This document shows, piece after piece, positions 46,521 through 60,728 of a DNA stretch of 64,000 nt (positions are counted from its first letter, which is position 1; each line of letters opens with the position of its first letter). Origin of the DNA: Pseudomonas sp. (GTDB lineage Bacteria > Pseudomonadota > Gammaproteobacteria > Pseudomonadales > Pseudomonadaceae); the NCBI GenBank assembly GCA_030603065.1, contig JAUVYN010000007.1, positions 1 to 64,000 of the forward strand, in the 5' to 3' direction. The position numbers and the translations under genes are program-made. The notes under the pieces were generated by a model. It was not told the DNA's origin and made no database searches. It was given only the letters and a program-made list of their open reading frames with translations.

Positions 46521-47522
46521 ATGAACGCATACCAGCCAGATGTCGCAGCAGGCAATCAGGACACGCTGCGGTCCGCCAATCCGGGAAGCGTGCTACGTGA
46601 AGCCCGCCTGGCTCAGGGATTGAGTGAAAAAGAAGTCGCTACCAGTTTGCGGCTGTCACCGCGCACTCTCGAATATATCGAGGCGGGGCAGTTCGACCGC
46701 TTGCCGGGGGACACATTCAGCCGTGGTTACATACGCGCCTATGCGCGTCTGCTTCGTCTCGATGCGAACCAGTTGGTGCTCGATTATGACCGCTTGATGG
46801 GCATACAGAGCCGCGAGCGGCCGGTCAGCGGTATCAGCAAGATTTCCACGTACAGCCCGAAAGCCAGTCGGCGCAATCACATGTGGCTCCGCGCCAGTAC
46901 GGCAGGCGTTCTTGCCGCTGTGATGGCATCAGCGCTGTGGTGGTGGAACGATAACCGTATGCTGACCAACCAGACAGCCGGCATGGACAGTGAGATCCTT
47001 CTCGAGGAGGTTCTCGTCGATGCGCTACCGCTTCCGGTTCCGGTACCCGGAATCAGGCTGGCTGGGATGCCCTTTGGAGAAGAGGCGGTAGCCAGTGTCA
47101 CCGCCTATGCCGGCGGCGAGGAAGACGGCGCGAGCGAGGGCGGCGAAGATACGCCGGCGGAAGAGGTTGCTCCGGGTGAAACGCCTCCGCTGACGCCGGC
47201 TCCGGCCACTCAGGCTTCCGCGGGCCAGGTTGGCGCTTCCGCTGCCCCCGCAGCGGGCGCGAGCACTCCTGCCGCTGCTGGTTCCGGGCTCAGCATGGGT
47301 TTTAGCGGTGCCTGCTGGGTGCAGGTAAGCACGGCGGACGGGCGTGTTCTGCACAGCGCGCTGATGCAGGGCGGACAATCACTGGATATCGCCCATGATG
47401 GCCCGCTTCAGCTGGTTATCGGGGCAGTAGAGGCGCTCTCGAGTATCCAATTCCGTGGGTCTCAGGTCGAACTGCCGGCCAATCGCACAACTGGAGTGGT
47501 TCGGCTCAGGCTGGGCCAGTAA
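46521..47522 (+). CDS. rodZ: RodZ-like helix-turn-helix membrane protein
   Basis: Cell-shape factor linking MreB to the membrane in well-studied RodZ proteins, 333 aa. The ATG at 46521 has GGAG five bases upstream; ATG 46518 is also possible. Residues about 25-95 are a Cro/CI-type helix-turn-helix ([34 protein letters not shown]). A basic stretch and one transmembrane helix follow at about 120-140 ([20 protein letters not shown]). Then a periplasmic linker rich in Gly, Ala, Pro and Glu (about 190-255) leads to the C-terminal DUF4115 domain ([20 protein letters not shown]). The linker varies fast in this family. Confidence 0.87.
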   Translation: MNAYQPDVAAGNQDTLRSANPGSVLREARLAQGLSEKEVATSLRLSPRTLEYIEAGQFDRLPGDTFSRGYIRAYARLLRLDANQLVLDYDRLMGIQSRERPVSGISKISTYSPKASRRNHMWLRASTAGVLAAVMASALWWWNDNRMLTNQTAGMDSEILLEEVLVDALPLPVPVPGIRLAGMPFGEEAVASVTAYAGGEEDGASEGGEDTPAEEVAPGETPPLTPAPATQASAGQVGASAAPAAGASTPAAAGSGLSMGFSGACWVQVSTADGRVLHSALMQGGQSLDIAHDGPLQLVIGAVEALSSIQFRGSQVELPANRTTGVVRLRLGQ

Positions 47523-47536
47523 CTAGGGGAGACAAC

Positions 47537-48649
47537 ATGCACCAGGAGTCACCCATCAAGCGCCGGGCGTCCCGTCAGATTCGCGTCGGCTCGGTGCTGG
47601 TTGGCGGCGATGCGCCCATTTCCGTGCAAAGCATGACCAACACAGAGACCTGCGATGTTGCCGCTACCCTTGATCAGATAGGCCGGCTTGAAGCCGCCGG
47701 TGCGGATATCGTCCGGGTTTCCGTGCCAAGCATGGAAGCCGCCGAAGCCTTTGGCGAAATCCGCAAGCAGACCAGCATGGCACTGGTCGCAGATATTCAC
47801 TTCGACTACAAGATCGCCCTGCGCGTGGCCGATCTAGGCGTCGATTGCCTACGCATCAACCCCGGCAATATCGGCCGTGAGGATCGGGTCCGCGCTGTCG
47901 TGGATGCCGCGCGGCACAACGGTATACCGATTCGAATCGGTGTCAACGCCGGTTCGCTCGAGAAGGACCTGCAAAAGAAGTACGGAGAGCCCACGCCGGA
48001 GGCGCTGGTTGAATCCGCGTTGCGCCACGTCGAGCATCTTGATCGTCTGGACTTTCAGGATTTCAAGGTCAGCGTAAAGGCTTCAGATGTGTTCATGGCC
48101 GTGGGCGCCTACCGGCTGCTCGCCCAGCAGATCGTACAACCGCTGCACCTGGGTATCACCGAAGCCGGTGGGTTGCGCTCCGGCACCGTCAAGTCAGCCG
48201 TTGGCCTCGGCATGTTGCTTGCCGAGGGTATCGGTGACACTATCCGCATCTCTCTGGCCGCCGACCCGGTGGAAGAGATCAAGGTCGGCTTTGACATCCT
48301 CAAGTCCCTGCGCCTGCGTTCCCGCGGTATCAACTTCATCGCCTGTCCCAGTTGCTCACGACAGAATTTCGATGTGGTCAAGACCATGAACGAGCTGGAG
48401 CAGCGCCTCGACGATGTCCTCGTTCCACTGGACGTTGCGGTGATTGGCTGCGTGGTGAACGGCCCTGGGGAAGCGCGAGAAGCCGACATCGGGCTCACTG
48501 GCGGTACGCCCAACAATCTGATCTACGTTGACGGTGCGCCTGACCAGAAGGTCGACAATGCCGGTCTTGTGGATCGGCTCGAAAGAATGATTCGCGACAA
48601 GGTCGCCGCGAAGCAGGCGTTGGACGCACGGACCATCGCCCGCGGCTGA
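47537..48649 (+). CDS. ispG: (E)-4-hydroxy-3-methylbut-2-enyl-diphosphate synthase
   Basis: Penultimate enzyme of the MEP isoprenoid pathway, a 4Fe-4S protein, 370 aa. The TIM-barrel part has [48 protein letters not shown] and [10 protein letters not shown]. The cluster ligands are CPSC (in [12 protein letters not shown]) and the Cys in [12 protein letters not shown], with the final cluster-binding Glu. GGGGAG lies upstream of the ATG. Its need for a Fe-S cluster is notable given the missing isc genes. Confidence 0.97.
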   Translation: MHQESPIKRRASRQIRVGSVLVGGDAPISVQSMTNTETCDVAATLDQIGRLEAAGADIVRVSVPSMEAAEAFGEIRKQTSMALVADIHFDYKIALRVADLGVDCLRINPGNIGREDRVRAVVDAARHNGIPIRIGVNAGSLEKDLQKKYGEPTPEALVESALRHVEHLDRLDFQDFKVSVKASDVFMAVGAYRLLAQQIVQPLHLGITEAGGLRSGTVKSAVGLGMLLAEGIGDTIRISLAADPVEEIKVGFDILKSLRLRSRGINFIACPSCSRQNFDVVKTMNELEQRLDDVLVPLDVAVIGCVVNGPGEAREADIGLTGGTPNNLIYVDGAPDQKVDNAGLVDRLERMIRDKVAAKQALDARTIARG

Positions 48650-48663
48650 AACAGGATACTGAA

Positions 48664-49941
48664 TTGAAGACTTTGCAAGCCGTGCGCGGCATGAATGACA
48701 TCCTGCCCGCCGATAGCCCCCTGTGGCTGCATTTCGAGCGTACCGTGGCCGATCTGCTCGCCTCCTACGGCTATCAGCAGATCAGACTGCCGATCGTCGA
48801 GCCCACAGAGCTGTTCAAGCGCTCGATCGGCGAAGTGACCGATATCGTCGAGAAGGAAATGTACACCTTCGCCGACCGCAACGGTGATTCGCTCACATTG
48901 CGTCCGGAAGGTACAGCCGGGTGCGTGCGAGCCATGCTCGAACATGGACTGCTGGGTGCCGGTGCCTCCCACAAGGTCTGGTACAACGGTCCGATGTTCC
49001 GCCACGAGCGGCCGCAAAAGGGACGTTATCGGCAGTTTCATCAGATTGGGGTCGAGACCTTCAATCTGACCGGGCCGGATATCGATGCCGAACTCATCGT
49101 ACTGACCTGGCGACTATGGAAAAAGCTGGGTCTCGCCGAGGCCGTGAAGCTCGAACTGAACAGTCTCGGTAGTAGTGAGGATCGGGCACGCTATCGAGAG
49201 GCGCTCGTGGCCTATCTCCAGGCTCGTTTCGATCAGTTGGATGAAGACAGCCAGCGGCGCCTGTCCAGCAATCCTCTTCGGGTGCTGGACAGCAAGAACC
49301 CCCAGACCCAGGCGCTCCTGGTAGATGCCCCTCAGCTGGGCGACTACCTGAACGACCAGGCCCAGGCACATTTCGATCGGCTGCGCGCGCTGCTCGACGC
49401 CGCAGGGGTTCCCTATGTCGTCAATCCGCGGCTGGTCCGCGGTCTCGATTATTACGGATTGACTGTGTTCGAGTGGGTCACAGATCGGCTGGGTGCTCAG
49501 GGTACCGTTTGTGCTGGCGGCCGCTACGATGGGCTGGTCGAGCAGCTCGGAGGCAAGCCTGCCCCCGCCGTTGGATTCGCCATGGGCATCGAGCGGCTAT
49601 TGCTGCTGATCGAAACCCTCGAGCTGGTGCCGGCCGAGCTCTCACGCCAGGTCGATCTCTATCTGGTTAGCCTGGGCGAAGCCGCGGAGGTGGCAGCCAT
49701 CCAGCTTGCCGAACAGCTGCGTGATGCCTTGCCGTCGGTGCGTCTGGTAGTGCATTGTGGCGGCGGCAGCTTCAAGAGTCAGTTCAAGAAGGCCGACAAG
49801 TCGGGTGCGCTCTACGCACTGATCCTCGGCGAGGACGAGGCTTCCCGGCAGCAGGTCGGCCTGAAACCGCTGCGAGACCATGGGGAACAGGAAAATCTGG
49901 CATGGCAGGATCTGCCGGAGCGTTTACGGCAACTGCTCTGA
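48664..49941 (+). CDS. hisS: Histidyl-tRNA synthetase
   Basis: Class II aminoacyl-tRNA synthetase, 425 aa. It starts with TTG at 48664 ([14 protein letters not shown]); AGGA lies nine bases upstream and no in-frame ATG precedes the conserved N terminus. Motif 1 is around [18 protein letters not shown], motif 2 is [20 protein letters not shown], the His-specific blocks are [15 protein letters not shown] and [14 protein letters not shown], and motif 3 is [12 protein letters not shown]. The anticodon-binding domain ends with [13 protein letters not shown]. Confidence 0.97.
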   Translation: MKTLQAVRGMNDILPADSPLWLHFERTVADLLASYGYQQIRLPIVEPTELFKRSIGEVTDIVEKEMYTFADRNGDSLTLRPEGTAGCVRAMLEHGLLGAGASHKVWYNGPMFRHERPQKGRYRQFHQIGVETFNLTGPDIDAELIVLTWRLWKKLGLAEAVKLELNSLGSSEDRARYREALVAYLQARFDQLDEDSQRRLSSNPLRVLDSKNPQTQALLVDAPQLGDYLNDQAQAHFDRLRALLDAAGVPYVVNPRLVRGLDYYGLTVFEWVTDRLGAQGTVCAGGRYDGLVEQLGGKPAPAVGFAMGIERLLLLIETLELVPAELSRQVDLYLVSLGEAAEVAAIQLAEQLRDALPSVRLVVHCGGGSFKSQFKKADKSGALYALILGEDEASRQQVGLKPLRDHGEQENLAWQDLPERLRQLL

Positions 49942-49980
49942 AGCAGGCCGGCTGACGCAATCAAACTGAAGGAGCGTAGG

Positions 49981-50622
49981 GTGACTTACCAGACAGAAGA
50001 AGAACAGGTCGAAAAGCTCAAGGAACTGTGGCGCCGGCATGGCGTGCCGCTGCTGACCGGTGCCGCATTGGCACTGGCCGGGGTGATCGGCTGGAACACC
50101 TGGAATGCCAATCAGGAAACGCGCGCAGCCAATGCTTCGGCGCTCTATCAGTCGATGCTCGAATCGGTGCTGGAGGAGGGGAGCGAGGAAGCACGTACCC
50201 GTGGGGCTGAACTCGCCGAGCAACTGCGCAGCGAGTATCCCCGGACCCGCTATGCACAGTTCGCTGGTATGTTGCAGGCCCGCCTGGCGGTAGACGCAGG
50301 CGATTTCGCTGCAGCGGAAAGCCTGCTGCGCGAAGTACTCGACAACACCAGCGACAAGGCCCAGGCCGAGGTCGTTCGGCAACGTCTGGCTCGTGTCCTG
50401 GCCGAGCAGGAGCGTGCCGAGGAAGGATTGGCGCTGTTCAACGACAGCGTTACCGGACAGTTGTTGTCCGGAAGAGAAGAAGTGCGTGGTGATCTGCTCC
50501 AGCGCCTCGGCCGAATCGACGAGGCACGTGACGCCTATCGTGCCGCCATCCGTGCTGTGGAAGATCCGCGCGCACGCCCGCAGTTACAGCTCAAACTTGA
50601 TGACCTGGCGGAGGAAGCCTAG
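49981..50622 (+). CDS. yfgM: Ancillary SecYEG translocon subunit YfgM
   Basis: Inner-membrane protein that associates with SecYEG and periplasmic chaperones, 213 aa. It starts with GTG at 49981 behind AAGGAG. A cytoplasmic stretch (TYQTEEEQVEKLKELWRRHG) precedes one helix at about 22-40 (VPLLTGAALALAGVIGWNTW), followed by a TPR-like periplasmic domain (AAESLLREVLDNTSDKAQAE, GDLLQRLGRIDEARDAYRAA). Its stop TAG overlaps the bamB GTG start by one base, so translation is probably coupled. Confidence 0.92.
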   Translation: MTYQTEEEQVEKLKELWRRHGVPLLTGAALALAGVIGWNTWNANQETRAANASALYQSMLESVLEEGSEEARTRGAELAEQLRSEYPRTRYAQFAGMLQARLAVDAGDFAAAESLLREVLDNTSDKAQAEVVRQRLARVLAEQERAEEGLALFNDSVTGQLLSGREEVRGDLLQRLGRIDEARDAYRAAIRAVEDPRARPQLQLKLDDLAEEA

Positions 50623-51767
50623 TGAAGCAGATGTCCCGTTACCTTGCGCTGGGTCTTTCGGCCCTGCTCATTGCAGGTTGCGGCAGCAGCGGCAAGCGAG
50701 AGCTGCCACCTGCCGAGCTGGAGCGTTTTACCGCTGAGGTGGATTTACAGCGAAGCTGGTCGCGCAATATCGGTGCAGGGCAGGGCAAGCGCTACAACAC
50801 GCTGGTGCCGGCCCTGGATGGGCTGACGCTCTATGCAGCCGATGTAAATGGCCGCGTGTTTGCCCTGGAGCGGGACACCGGCGCGGTAATCTGGCAGACC
50901 CGTCTGCGCGAGCCCACTTCGGGTGCGGTGGGCGCAGGGAGTGGCCGAGTCATGGTCGGCACGCTCGATGGCCAGGTCATCGTGCTCGATGAGTCCGACG
51001 GAAGCGAGCTCTGGCGTGCGCAGGTTTCCAGCGAAGTGCTTGCGCCGCCCCAAACCAATGGTGATGTGGTCGTCGTCCAGAGTCAGGACGACACCCTGAC
51101 TGCCTTCGATATCTCCACCGGCGAACAGCGCTGGACCCATCAGTCGAGCCTGCCGGTGCTGACGGTGCGCGGCCATGCTGCGCCGGTAGTGAGTCTGCGC
51201 CAGGTCTTTGCCGGTCTTGCCAGCGGCCGAGTGGTATCGCTCGACGCCAACAGCGGCACGGTCATCTGGGAAGAGCGAGTGGCGCAGCCACGCGGACGCT
51301 CGGAGCTGGAACGAATGGTCGATATCGACGGCAGCCTGCTGTTGGTTGATCAGACCCTGTATGCTGCGACCTTCCAGGGCAACCTGGCGGCGCTCGACAT
51401 CGAGACCGGCTCGACTCGCTGGCAGCATCCGGCATCCAGCCACGGTGGCCCCGGTGCTGGCTTCGGCAGTGTCTACATCAGCCATGCCAACGGAACGGTG
51501 GAGGCCTTCGACCAGAACAGGCCAACGTCGCTCTGGCGCAATGAAAGCCTCGCGCGGCGCAAGTTGACCGCTCCGGTGGCATTCAGCAGCTATGTCGCTG
51601 TCGCCGATTTCGAGGGCTATGTGCACCTGCTCGCGCAGACCGATGGTCGCCTGGTCGCGCGTACCCGGGTCGACCGCCGGGGCGTTCGTGTACCGCCAAT
51701 CGTGCTGGGTGACACCCTGTATGTCTACGGCAACAGCGGTAATCTGGTAGCGCTGCGCCTGCCCTAG
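50622..51767 (+). CDS. bamB: Outer membrane protein assembly factor BamB
   Basis: Lipoprotein of the BAM complex that inserts beta-barrels, 381 aa. A GTG start at 50622 has GGAGGAAG just upstream; an ATG three codons later is possible. The signal peptide ends at lipobox LIAGC (Cys20). The rest is an eight-bladed PQQ-type propeller with repeats such as [40 protein letters not shown] and [20 protein letters not shown]. It is part of the ispG-hisS-yfgM-bamB-der run. Confidence 0.96.
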   Translation: MKQMSRYLALGLSALLIAGCGSSGKRELPPAELERFTAEVDLQRSWSRNIGAGQGKRYNTLVPALDGLTLYAADVNGRVFALERDTGAVIWQTRLREPTSGAVGAGSGRVMVGTLDGQVIVLDESDGSELWRAQVSSEVLAPPQTNGDVVVVQSQDDTLTAFDISTGEQRWTHQSSLPVLTVRGHAAPVVSLRQVFAGLASGRVVSLDANSGTVIWEERVAQPRGRSELERMVDIDGSLLLVDQTLYAATFQGNLAALDIETGSTRWQHPASSHGGPGAGFGSVYISHANGTVEAFDQNRPTSLWRNESLARRKLTAPVAFSSYVAVADFEGYVHLLAQTDGRLVARTRVDRRGVRVPPIVLGDTLYVYGNSGNLVALRLP

Positions 51768-51789
51768 TAGCAAACGAGTTATACTTTCC

Positions 51790-51827
51790 CGGCCGCTGCC
51801 CACAAGGGGCCGCGGCCGTGTTGTTTT
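51790..51827 (+). terminator. Hairpin with T-rich tail between bamB and der
   Basis: CGGCCGC (51790-51796) pairs with GCGGCCG (51812-51818), with further pairing of CCC to GGG inside, and TGTTGTTTTT follows. It could end transcription after bamB or attenuate der; der has no other obvious promoter after it. Confidence 0.5.
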
Positions 51828-51858
51828 TGCTGGCATGCCGAGCATGCGCGGAGTGATC

Positions 51859-53301
51859 ATGGTTCCTGTAATTGCCCTGGTGGGGCGCCCCAATGTGGGG
51901 AAATCCACGCTCTTCAATCGCCTGACCAAGAGTCGGGACGCAATCGTTGCCGATGTGGCAGGGCTGACCCGCGATCGCAAGTACGGCGAAGCAACCTGGC
52001 AGGGCAAGACCTATATTCTGGTCGATACCGGAGGTATCAGCGGCGACGAGCGTGGCATCGATACCGTGATGGCTGGACAATCGCTGCTGGCGATCGAAGA
52101 GGCGGACGCAGTGCTCTTTCTGGTCGACGCACAGGCAGGGCGAACCGCCGCCGACGAGATGATTGCGAGTCACCTGCGCAAGCGCCAGAAACACACTTTT
52201 TTGATTGCGAACAAGCTCGACGGTGCGCAGCAGGACGCGATTCTGGGAGAGTTTTCTTCGCTTGGTCTGGGTGCGCCCATCCCCATTGCCGCAGCCCACG
52301 GACGCAACATCAATCCGATGCTCGAGGCGGTACTGGGTGAAGACGGCGTGGCCACGGTCGAACTCGATGCCGAAGGTAATCCGGTGGAGCGGCGTATCGT
52401 CGAGCCGATCGGTACCAAGATTGCGGTGATCGGGCGACCCAACGTGGGCAAGTCAACGCTGGTGAACCGAATGCTGGGCGAAGACCGGGTAGTGGTTTTC
52501 GACCAGGCCGGCACCACCCGTGACAGCATCTACATTCCCTATCATCGCCATGAAAAGCCCTACACGCTCATCGATACGGCCGGGGTTCGGCGCCGTGGCA
52601 AGGTCTTCGAGGCGGTCGAGAAATTCTCGGTGATCAAGGCGCTACAGGCCATCGAAGACGCGAACGTGGTGATTTTCGTGATCGATGCGCGTGAGGGCGT
52701 GGTCGAGCAGGATCTGCACCTGCTGGGCTTCGTGCTCGAAGCGGGTCGCGCGCTGGTTGTGGCGGTCAATAAATGGGACGGGATGGACGAGCGCGAGAAG
52801 GACTTCGTCAAGACCGAGCTACAACGCCGCTTGATCTTTACCCAGTTTGCCGACCTGCATTTCATTTCCGCGCTGCACGGGAGCGGCGTCGGGTTGCTCT
52901 ACAAGTCGGTCGACAAGGCTTACGAAAGCGCAATGACCAAGGTGCCAACGCGGCGACTGACTGAGATCCTGGAGGCTGCGGTGGCAGAGCATCAGCCGCC
53001 GCTGGTCAATGGCCGGAGGATCAAGCTGCGCTACGCGCATCTGGGTGGCTCCAATCCACCGATCATCGTGATTCACGGCAATCAGGTGGATTCAGTGCCG
53101 CGGTCGTACACCAAGTATCTGGAAAATACCTATCGCAAGGTACTGAAATTGTCGGGTACGCCAATTCGGGTTGAATACAAGGGCGGCGATAATCCCTTCG
53201 CTGATCGCAAGAACGCCCTTAGCGAACGCCAGGTGAACAAGAAGCGCCGGCTGATGAGTCACCACAAGAAAGCCGAGAAGAAGCGCAAGGACAAGCGCTG
53301 A
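51859..53301 (+). CDS. der: Ribosome biogenesis GTPase Der (EngA)
   Basis: Essential tandem GTPase for 50S assembly, 480 aa. The ATG at 51859 has GGAG five bases upstream. The first G domain has [18 protein letters not shown] and NKLD; the second has [22 protein letters not shown] and NKWD. The C-terminal KH-like domain includes [17 protein letters not shown] and [19 protein letters not shown]. The basic tail ([20 protein letters not shown]) is usual. Confidence 0.97.
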   Translation: MVPVIALVGRPNVGKSTLFNRLTKSRDAIVADVAGLTRDRKYGEATWQGKTYILVDTGGISGDERGIDTVMAGQSLLAIEEADAVLFLVDAQAGRTAADEMIASHLRKRQKHTFLIANKLDGAQQDAILGEFSSLGLGAPIPIAAAHGRNINPMLEAVLGEDGVATVELDAEGNPVERRIVEPIGTKIAVIGRPNVGKSTLVNRMLGEDRVVVFDQAGTTRDSIYIPYHRHEKPYTLIDTAGVRRRGKVFEAVEKFSVIKALQAIEDANVVIFVIDAREGVVEQDLHLLGFVLEAGRALVVAVNKWDGMDEREKDFVKTELQRRLIFTQFADLHFISALHGSGVGLLYKSVDKAYESAMTKVPTRRLTEILEAAVAEHQPPLVNGRRIKLRYAHLGGSNPPIIVIHGNQVDSVPRSYTKYLENTYRKVLKLSGTPIRVEYKGGDNPFADRKNALSERQVNKKRRLMSHHKKAEKKRKDKR

Positions 53302-53320
53302 ATCGGTCGGCACGCTATGA

Positions 53321-53350
53321 GCAAGGGCGCCCCAAGGCGCCCTTGCTGTT
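53321..53350. terminator. Terminator between der and leuA
   Basis: A perfect 11-bp stem, GCAAGGGCGCC/GGCGCCCTTGC (53321-53331, 53336-53346), with loop CCAA and a short TGTT tail lies between convergent genes. Confidence 0.8.
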
Positions 53351-55020
53351 TACGCCGCCTGTTCTTCGGCGCTTTGCAGAGCTCGATTGAGTGCGCTGAG
53401 CAGCGCGCGGAAGCTGGCAGTGGTCAGATTCTCATCGATGCCGATGCCGTGCAGGGGCCGCTGGCCCTCCAGACGCAGCTCGATGTAGGCCACGGCCCGA
53501 GCGTTGGTGCCCGAACCAATCGAATGCTCGTGGTAGTCCATGACTTCGACCTGAATCGGCAGCGCTGCGACCAGCGCCTCCAGCGGGCCTTTGCCGAGGC
53601 CACGCCAGTGCAGCGTTTCTCCTTCGCTCAGTACTTCGATGTCTACCGCCGAGGTGCCGTTCTCCTCCTGCAGACGGTGGCGAATCAACGCGTACGGAGT
53701 AGTAGCGTTCAGGTATTCGCGTTCCAGCAGATCATGAATTTGCGCTGCACTCATCTCCAGACCTAGCCTGTCGGTTTCACCCTGCACCACTTGGCTGAAC
53801 TCGATCTGCAGTCGGCGGGGGAGGCTGATCCCGTATTCCTGCTCCAGCAGATAGGTTATCCCGCCCTTGCCGGACTGGCTGTTGACCCGAATTACCGCCT
53901 CGTAGCTGCGCCCGATATCGGCTGGATCGATCGGCAGGTAGGGTACTTCCCACAGGGAGCCTGCCTGCTGTTGGGCGAAGCCCTTGCGGATGGCATCCTG
54001 GTGCGAGCCGGAGAACGCCGTATGGACCAGATCGCCCACGTAGGGGTGGCGCGGATGGACCGGCAACTGGTTGCATTCCTCCACCACCTTGCGCACCGCA
54101 TCGATGTCGGAAAAGTCGAGCCCGGGGTGAATGCCCTGGGTATAGAGGTTCAGCGCCAGGGTGACCAGGTCGACGTTGCCGGTGCGCTCGCCGTTGCCGA
54201 ACAGGCAGCCTTCCACCCGATCGGCGCCGGCCATCAGGCCGAGTTCGCTGGCAGCGACTCCGGTGCCGCGGTCGTTATGGGTATGCAGGCTGATCAGCAC
54301 GCTGTCGCGCCGGCTGATATGGCGGCAAAACCATTCGATCTGGTCCGCATATATGTTCGGCGTGGAAACCTCTACCGTAGCGGGCAGATTGAGAATGACC
54401 TTGTTCTGCGGGGTAGGCTGCCATACATCCAGCACGGCATCGCAGACTTCCACCGCGAAATCCAGTTCGGTGGAGGTGAAGATCTCCGGCGAATACTGGA
54501 ATGTCCACTCGGTTTCAGGCTGCTGCGCGGCCAGCTCACGAATCCGTTTTGCCGCATTCACCGCGATAGCCACTACACCGGCCTTGTCCTGATTGAAGAC
54601 AATGCGGCGGAAGCTCGGCGCGGTGGCGTTGTAGACGTGAACGATCGCCCGCCGGGCACCGCGCAGGGATTCGAAGGTCCGTGTGATCAGGTCGTCCCGG
54701 GCCTGGGTGAGGACCTGGATGGTTACGTCATCCGGGATGTGACCGCCCTCAATCAGGGTGCGCACAAAATCGAAATCGGTCTGCGACGCTGACGGAAAGG
54801 CCACCTCGATCTGCTTGATGCCTACCTTCACCAGGGTCTGGAAGAAGCGCAGCTTGCGCGCGGGATCCATCGGCTCGATCAGCGACTGGTTGCCATCGCG
54901 CAGATCGGAGCTGCACCAGATGGGAACCTCGGTGATGGTTTTCGATGGCCAGGTACGATCGGGAATGTCGACCGGCTTGAAGGCGCGATATTTGGCTGAC
55001 GGGTCGGTGAGCATGCTCAT
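53350..55020 (-). CDS. leuA: 2-isopropylmalate synthase
   Basis: First committed step of leucine synthesis: acetyl-CoA plus 2-oxoisovalerate, 556 aa, the LeuA type 2 length. The metal and catalytic motif is [15 protein letters not shown], with [30 protein letters not shown] and [17 protein letters not shown]. The C-terminal regulatory domain (about 420-550) mediates leucine feedback. GAGGAAAG lies upstream of the ATG; a second ATG is two codons in. The 5' region is AT-rich with inverted repeats. Confidence 0.96.
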   Translation of the reverse strand: MSMLTDPSAKYRAFKPVDIPDRTWPSKTITEVPIWCSSDLRDGNQSLIEPMDPARKLRFFQTLVKVGIKQIEVAFPSASQTDFDFVRTLIEGGHIPDDVTIQVLTQARDDLITRTFESLRGARRAIVHVYNATAPSFRRIVFNQDKAGVVAIAVNAAKRIRELAAQQPETEWTFQYSPEIFTSTELDFAVEVCDAVLDVWQPTPQNKVILNLPATVEVSTPNIYADQIEWFCRHISRRDSVLISLHTHNDRGTGVAASELGLMAGADRVEGCLFGNGERTGNVDLVTLALNLYTQGIHPGLDFSDIDAVRKVVEECNQLPVHPRHPYVGDLVHTAFSGSHQDAIRKGFAQQQAGSLWEVPYLPIDPADIGRSYEAVIRVNSQSGKGGITYLLEQEYGISLPRRLQIEFSQVVQGETDRLGLEMSAAQIHDLLEREYLNATTPYALIRHRLQEENGTSAVDIEVLSEGETLHWRGLGKGPLEALVAALPIQVEVMDYHEHSIGSGTNARAVAYIELRLEGQRPLHGIGIDENLTTASFRALLSALNRALQSAEEQAA

Positions 55021-55219
55021 TTCAACTTTCCTCTGCGGCCCTGTCTTGTGAGTAGGGCAAGATCAACTATTGCAGTAAAAGTTAATAGTACGGCGAGGGC
55101 TATGCAACTGATTGCAGAAAATTGGTGAATTCAATCGGAAATGATGGGTTTTACGCAATATTGGTTAATCTTTCCTCGCGCATCGAGCGCTTCCTTGCGC
55201 GACCGTTGGAGCGCTCGTT
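55021..55219 (-). promoter_or_regulatory. AT-rich upstream region of leuA
   Basis: This 199-base gap between leuA and the M23 peptidase gene is much richer in A+T than its surroundings. On the minus strand TTGCAT and TATTAA, 15 bases apart, could be a weak promoter. ACTATT/AATAGT (55066-55071, 55084-55089) is an inverted repeat next to it, and ATTG/CAAT repeats lie further up. I find no leader peptide rich in leucine codons. Confidence 0.35.
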
Positions 55220-56047
55220 TCAGGGCATGAAGGCCCCGATGAAGACTGCGGGGTCGACCCGCACATTGTTCAGGCTGACGTTCCAGTGCAAGTGCGGGCC
55301 GGTGGCCCGTCCGGTGGCGCCCACCTTGCCAACATGGCCGCCGCGCGCAATTTCGTCGCCAACCTTCACGTCGATTGCCGACAGATGGCAGAACATGCTG
55401 ATGAGGCCCTGGCCATGATCGAGGAACACGGTCTTGCCGTTGAAGAAATAATCACCCACCAGAATGACCCGTCCGGCGGCAGGCGCCTTGATGGGAGTTC
55501 CGGTCGGAACTGCGAAATCCAGCCCCGAATGCGGGTTGCGCTCCTGGCCATTGAAGAAACGGCGCAGTCCGAAGGCGCTCGACAACCTGCCGTTCACCGG
55601 CCGGTCCAGGTACAAATTGCTCGGCTGGCGGGGGCTGAAGGTACGGTAGGCCTCCAACTGCTCGGCCAGTTCCCGTTGGATGCGCTGCTGGTGTGCCGGG
55701 TCGGGTGTCACCTGCTGTTGGTCGCGCAGAGTGATGTGCTGAGCGAGATACTCCTTGTGGCCGACTTCGAAGGACAGGCGCTGCCCATCAGCCAACGTGA
55801 TTTGCTGGGCGCCTGGCTTCACGTCCAGCGGAATGCCGACGATGGCTATCCAGCGCTCGCCGTCCTCCCGCACTACCAGCAGCGGGCTGTCACGGTAGCT
55901 GGCACGGGGCGGCTGGGGCTGCTCGGGCAGCACCACCACGGCAACCCCTCCAGGCACCGGCTTGTGCAGGAGACGCGAGATGAAGCCTTCGGCGAAGCTC
56001 GGCAGGCTCAGACAGGCAAGCAACAAGAGGGTCAGCGCACGGGTCAT
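55220..56047 (-). CDS. M23-family metallopeptidase
   Basis: Periplasmic LytM-type peptidase, 275 aa, with a signal peptide (MTRALTLLLLACLSLPSFAE). The middle domain (about 30-120) is an OB/DUF-like extension found in Pseudomonas homologues. The catalytic domain (about 150-270) has the zinc ligands in NPHSGLDFAVPTG (HxxxD) and GPHLHWNVSL (HxH), with SSAFGLRRFFNG and ISMFCHLSAI. With both motifs intact it should be an active endopeptidase. It starts two bases after the xseA stop, so they form an operon. Confidence 0.9.
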   Translation of the reverse strand: MTRALTLLLLACLSLPSFAEGFISRLLHKPVPGGVAVVVLPEQPQPPRASYRDSPLLVVREDGERWIAIVGIPLDVKPGAQQITLADGQRLSFEVGHKEYLAQHITLRDQQQVTPDPAHQQRIQRELAEQLEAYRTFSPRQPSNLYLDRPVNGRLSSAFGLRRFFNGQERNPHSGLDFAVPTGTPIKAPAAGRVILVGDYFFNGKTVFLDHGQGLISMFCHLSAIDVKVGDEIARGGHVGKVGATGRATGPHLHWNVSLNNVRVDPAVFIGAFMP

Positions 56048-56049
56048 GA

Positions 56050-59036
<2,987 letters not shown>

Positions 59037-59112
59037 TCCTGATTCAGCCGTCCACCAGCCGGCCCTGCCGGCTGGTTTCGTATCTGCCGTTCAATTTGCT
59101 TCGAGGCCTCAC

Positions 59113-60693
59113 ATGGCGCATCAAGACATACATGCACACCGCATCCTGATCCTGGACTTCGGTTCGCAGTACACCCAACTTATCGCCAGACGAGTGCGCG
59201 AGATCGGAGTGTTCTGCGAGATTCACGCCTGGGACATGGACGAGGCGGCGATTCGCGCCTTCGCCCCCAAGGGCGTTATCCTCGCCGGTGGCCCTGAGTC
59301 GGTGCCCAACGAGGGCTCACCGCGCGCGCCCCAAGTGGTCTACCAACTGGGCGTACCGGTATTGGGTATCTGCTACGGCATGCAGACCATGGCCGAACAG
59401 CTGGGCGGCAAGGTGCAGGGTTCTGACAAGCAGGAATTCGGCTACGCCCGAGTGGATATTGTCGGCAAGAGTGATTTCCTCGCTGGCATCGAAGATCATA
59501 TCGATCTCGATGGCCTGCTCAGCCTGGATGTGTGGATGAGTCACGGTGACAAGGTGGTCGAGCTGCCGCCGGGCTTTCATATCCTTGCCAGCACCCCGAG
59601 CTGCCCGATCGCCGCCATGGGCGATGAAACGCGTCATTTCTATGGTGTGCAGTTTCACCCCGAGGTCACCCATACCAAGCAGGGCCAGCGTATCCTGTCG
59701 CGCTTTCTGCTCGAACTCTGTGGCTGCGAGGCTCTCTGGACGCCTTCCAACATCGTGGAGGACGCCATTGCCACGGTTCGCGCACAGGTAGGCGATGCGA
59801 AGGTGCTACTGGGCCTGTCTGGTGGCGTGGATTCCTCGGTGGTCGCGGCACTGCTGCATCAGGCCATCGGTGATCAGTTGACCTGCGTGTTCGTCGACAA
59901 CGGCCTGCTGCGTCTGCATGAAGGTGAACAGGTGATGGCCATGTTCGCCGAAAACATGGGCGTGAAGGTGATCCGAGCTGACCGTGAAGACATGTTTCTG
60001 TCGCGGCTGCTGGGCGTCACTGATCCTGAGGAAAAGCGCAAGATCATTGGTCGCACCTTCATCGAGGTATTCGACGAAGAAGCCGCCAAGCTCGAAGGTA
60101 TTCGCTTCCTGGCACAGGGCACTATCTACCCGGACGTCATCGAATCCGCCGGCGCGAAGACCGGCAAGGCTCACGTCATCAAATCGCACCACAATGTAGG
60201 CGGGCTGCCGGACGACATGGCCTTCGAACTGGTCGAGCCGCTGCGCGAGCTGTTCAAGGATGAGGTTCGCAAGATCGGTCTGGAACTGGGTCTGCCCTAC
60301 GACATGGTCTACCGTCACCCGTTCCCGGGTCCGGGGCTTGGTGTGCGCATCCTGGCGGAAGTCCGCAAGGAATACGCCGACATCCTTCGCCGTGCCGATC
60401 ACATCTTCATCGAAGAGCTGCGCCGCGCCGGTCTTTACGAGAAGACCAGCCAGGCCTTCGCCGTATTTCTGCCGGTCAAGTCGGTAGGGGTGGTGGGCGA
60501 CGGTCGTCGTTACGAATGGGTCATCGCGCTGCGCGCAGTCGAAACCATCGACTTCATGACGGCACGCTGGGCACATCTGCCGTACGAGTTTCTCGAGACG
60601 GTATCCAACCGTATCATCAACGAGATCACCGGGGTGTCCCGTGTGACCTACGATATCTCCAGCAAGCCGCCAGCGACCATCGAGTGGGAGTAA
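59113..60693 (+). CDS. guaA: GMP synthase (glutamine-hydrolysing)
   Basis: Aminates XMP to GMP, 526 aa from the ATG at 59113 with GAGG upstream. The class I amidotransferase domain (1-200) has the nucleophile in [10 protein letters not shown] and the His-Glu in [11 protein letters not shown]. The ATP-pyrophosphatase P-loop is [11 protein letters not shown], and the dimerisation domain ends [18 protein letters not shown]. guaB-guaA form the usual operon. Confidence 0.97.
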   Translation: MAHQDIHAHRILILDFGSQYTQLIARRVREIGVFCEIHAWDMDEAAIRAFAPKGVILAGGPESVPNEGSPRAPQVVYQLGVPVLGICYGMQTMAEQLGGKVQGSDKQEFGYARVDIVGKSDFLAGIEDHIDLDGLLSLDVWMSHGDKVVELPPGFHILASTPSCPIAAMGDETRHFYGVQFHPEVTHTKQGQRILSRFLLELCGCEALWTPSNIVEDAIATVRAQVGDAKVLLGLSGGVDSSVVAALLHQAIGDQLTCVFVDNGLLRLHEGEQVMAMFAENMGVKVIRADREDMFLSRLLGVTDPEEKRKIIGRTFIEVFDEEAAKLEGIRFLAQGTIYPDVIESAGAKTGKAHVIKSHHNVGGLPDDMAFELVEPLRELFKDEVRKIGLELGLPYDMVYRHPFPGPGLGVRILAEVRKEYADILRRADHIFIEELRRAGLYEKTSQAFAVFLPVKSVGVVGDGRRYEWVIALRAVETIDFMTARWAHLPYEFLETVSNRIINEITGVSRVTYDISSKPPATIEWE

Positions 60694-60707
60694 TCCTGCC
60701 CTAGCCA

Positions 60708-60728
60708 GCCGCTCGCTCAGCGAGCGGC
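60708..60728. terminator. Hairpin between guaA and the lipoprotein gene
   Basis: GCCGCTCG (60708-60715) pairs with CGAGCGGC (60721-60728) across a 5-base loop between convergent genes. It overlaps the last codons of the lipoprotein gene and lacks a U-run. Confidence 0.45.
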
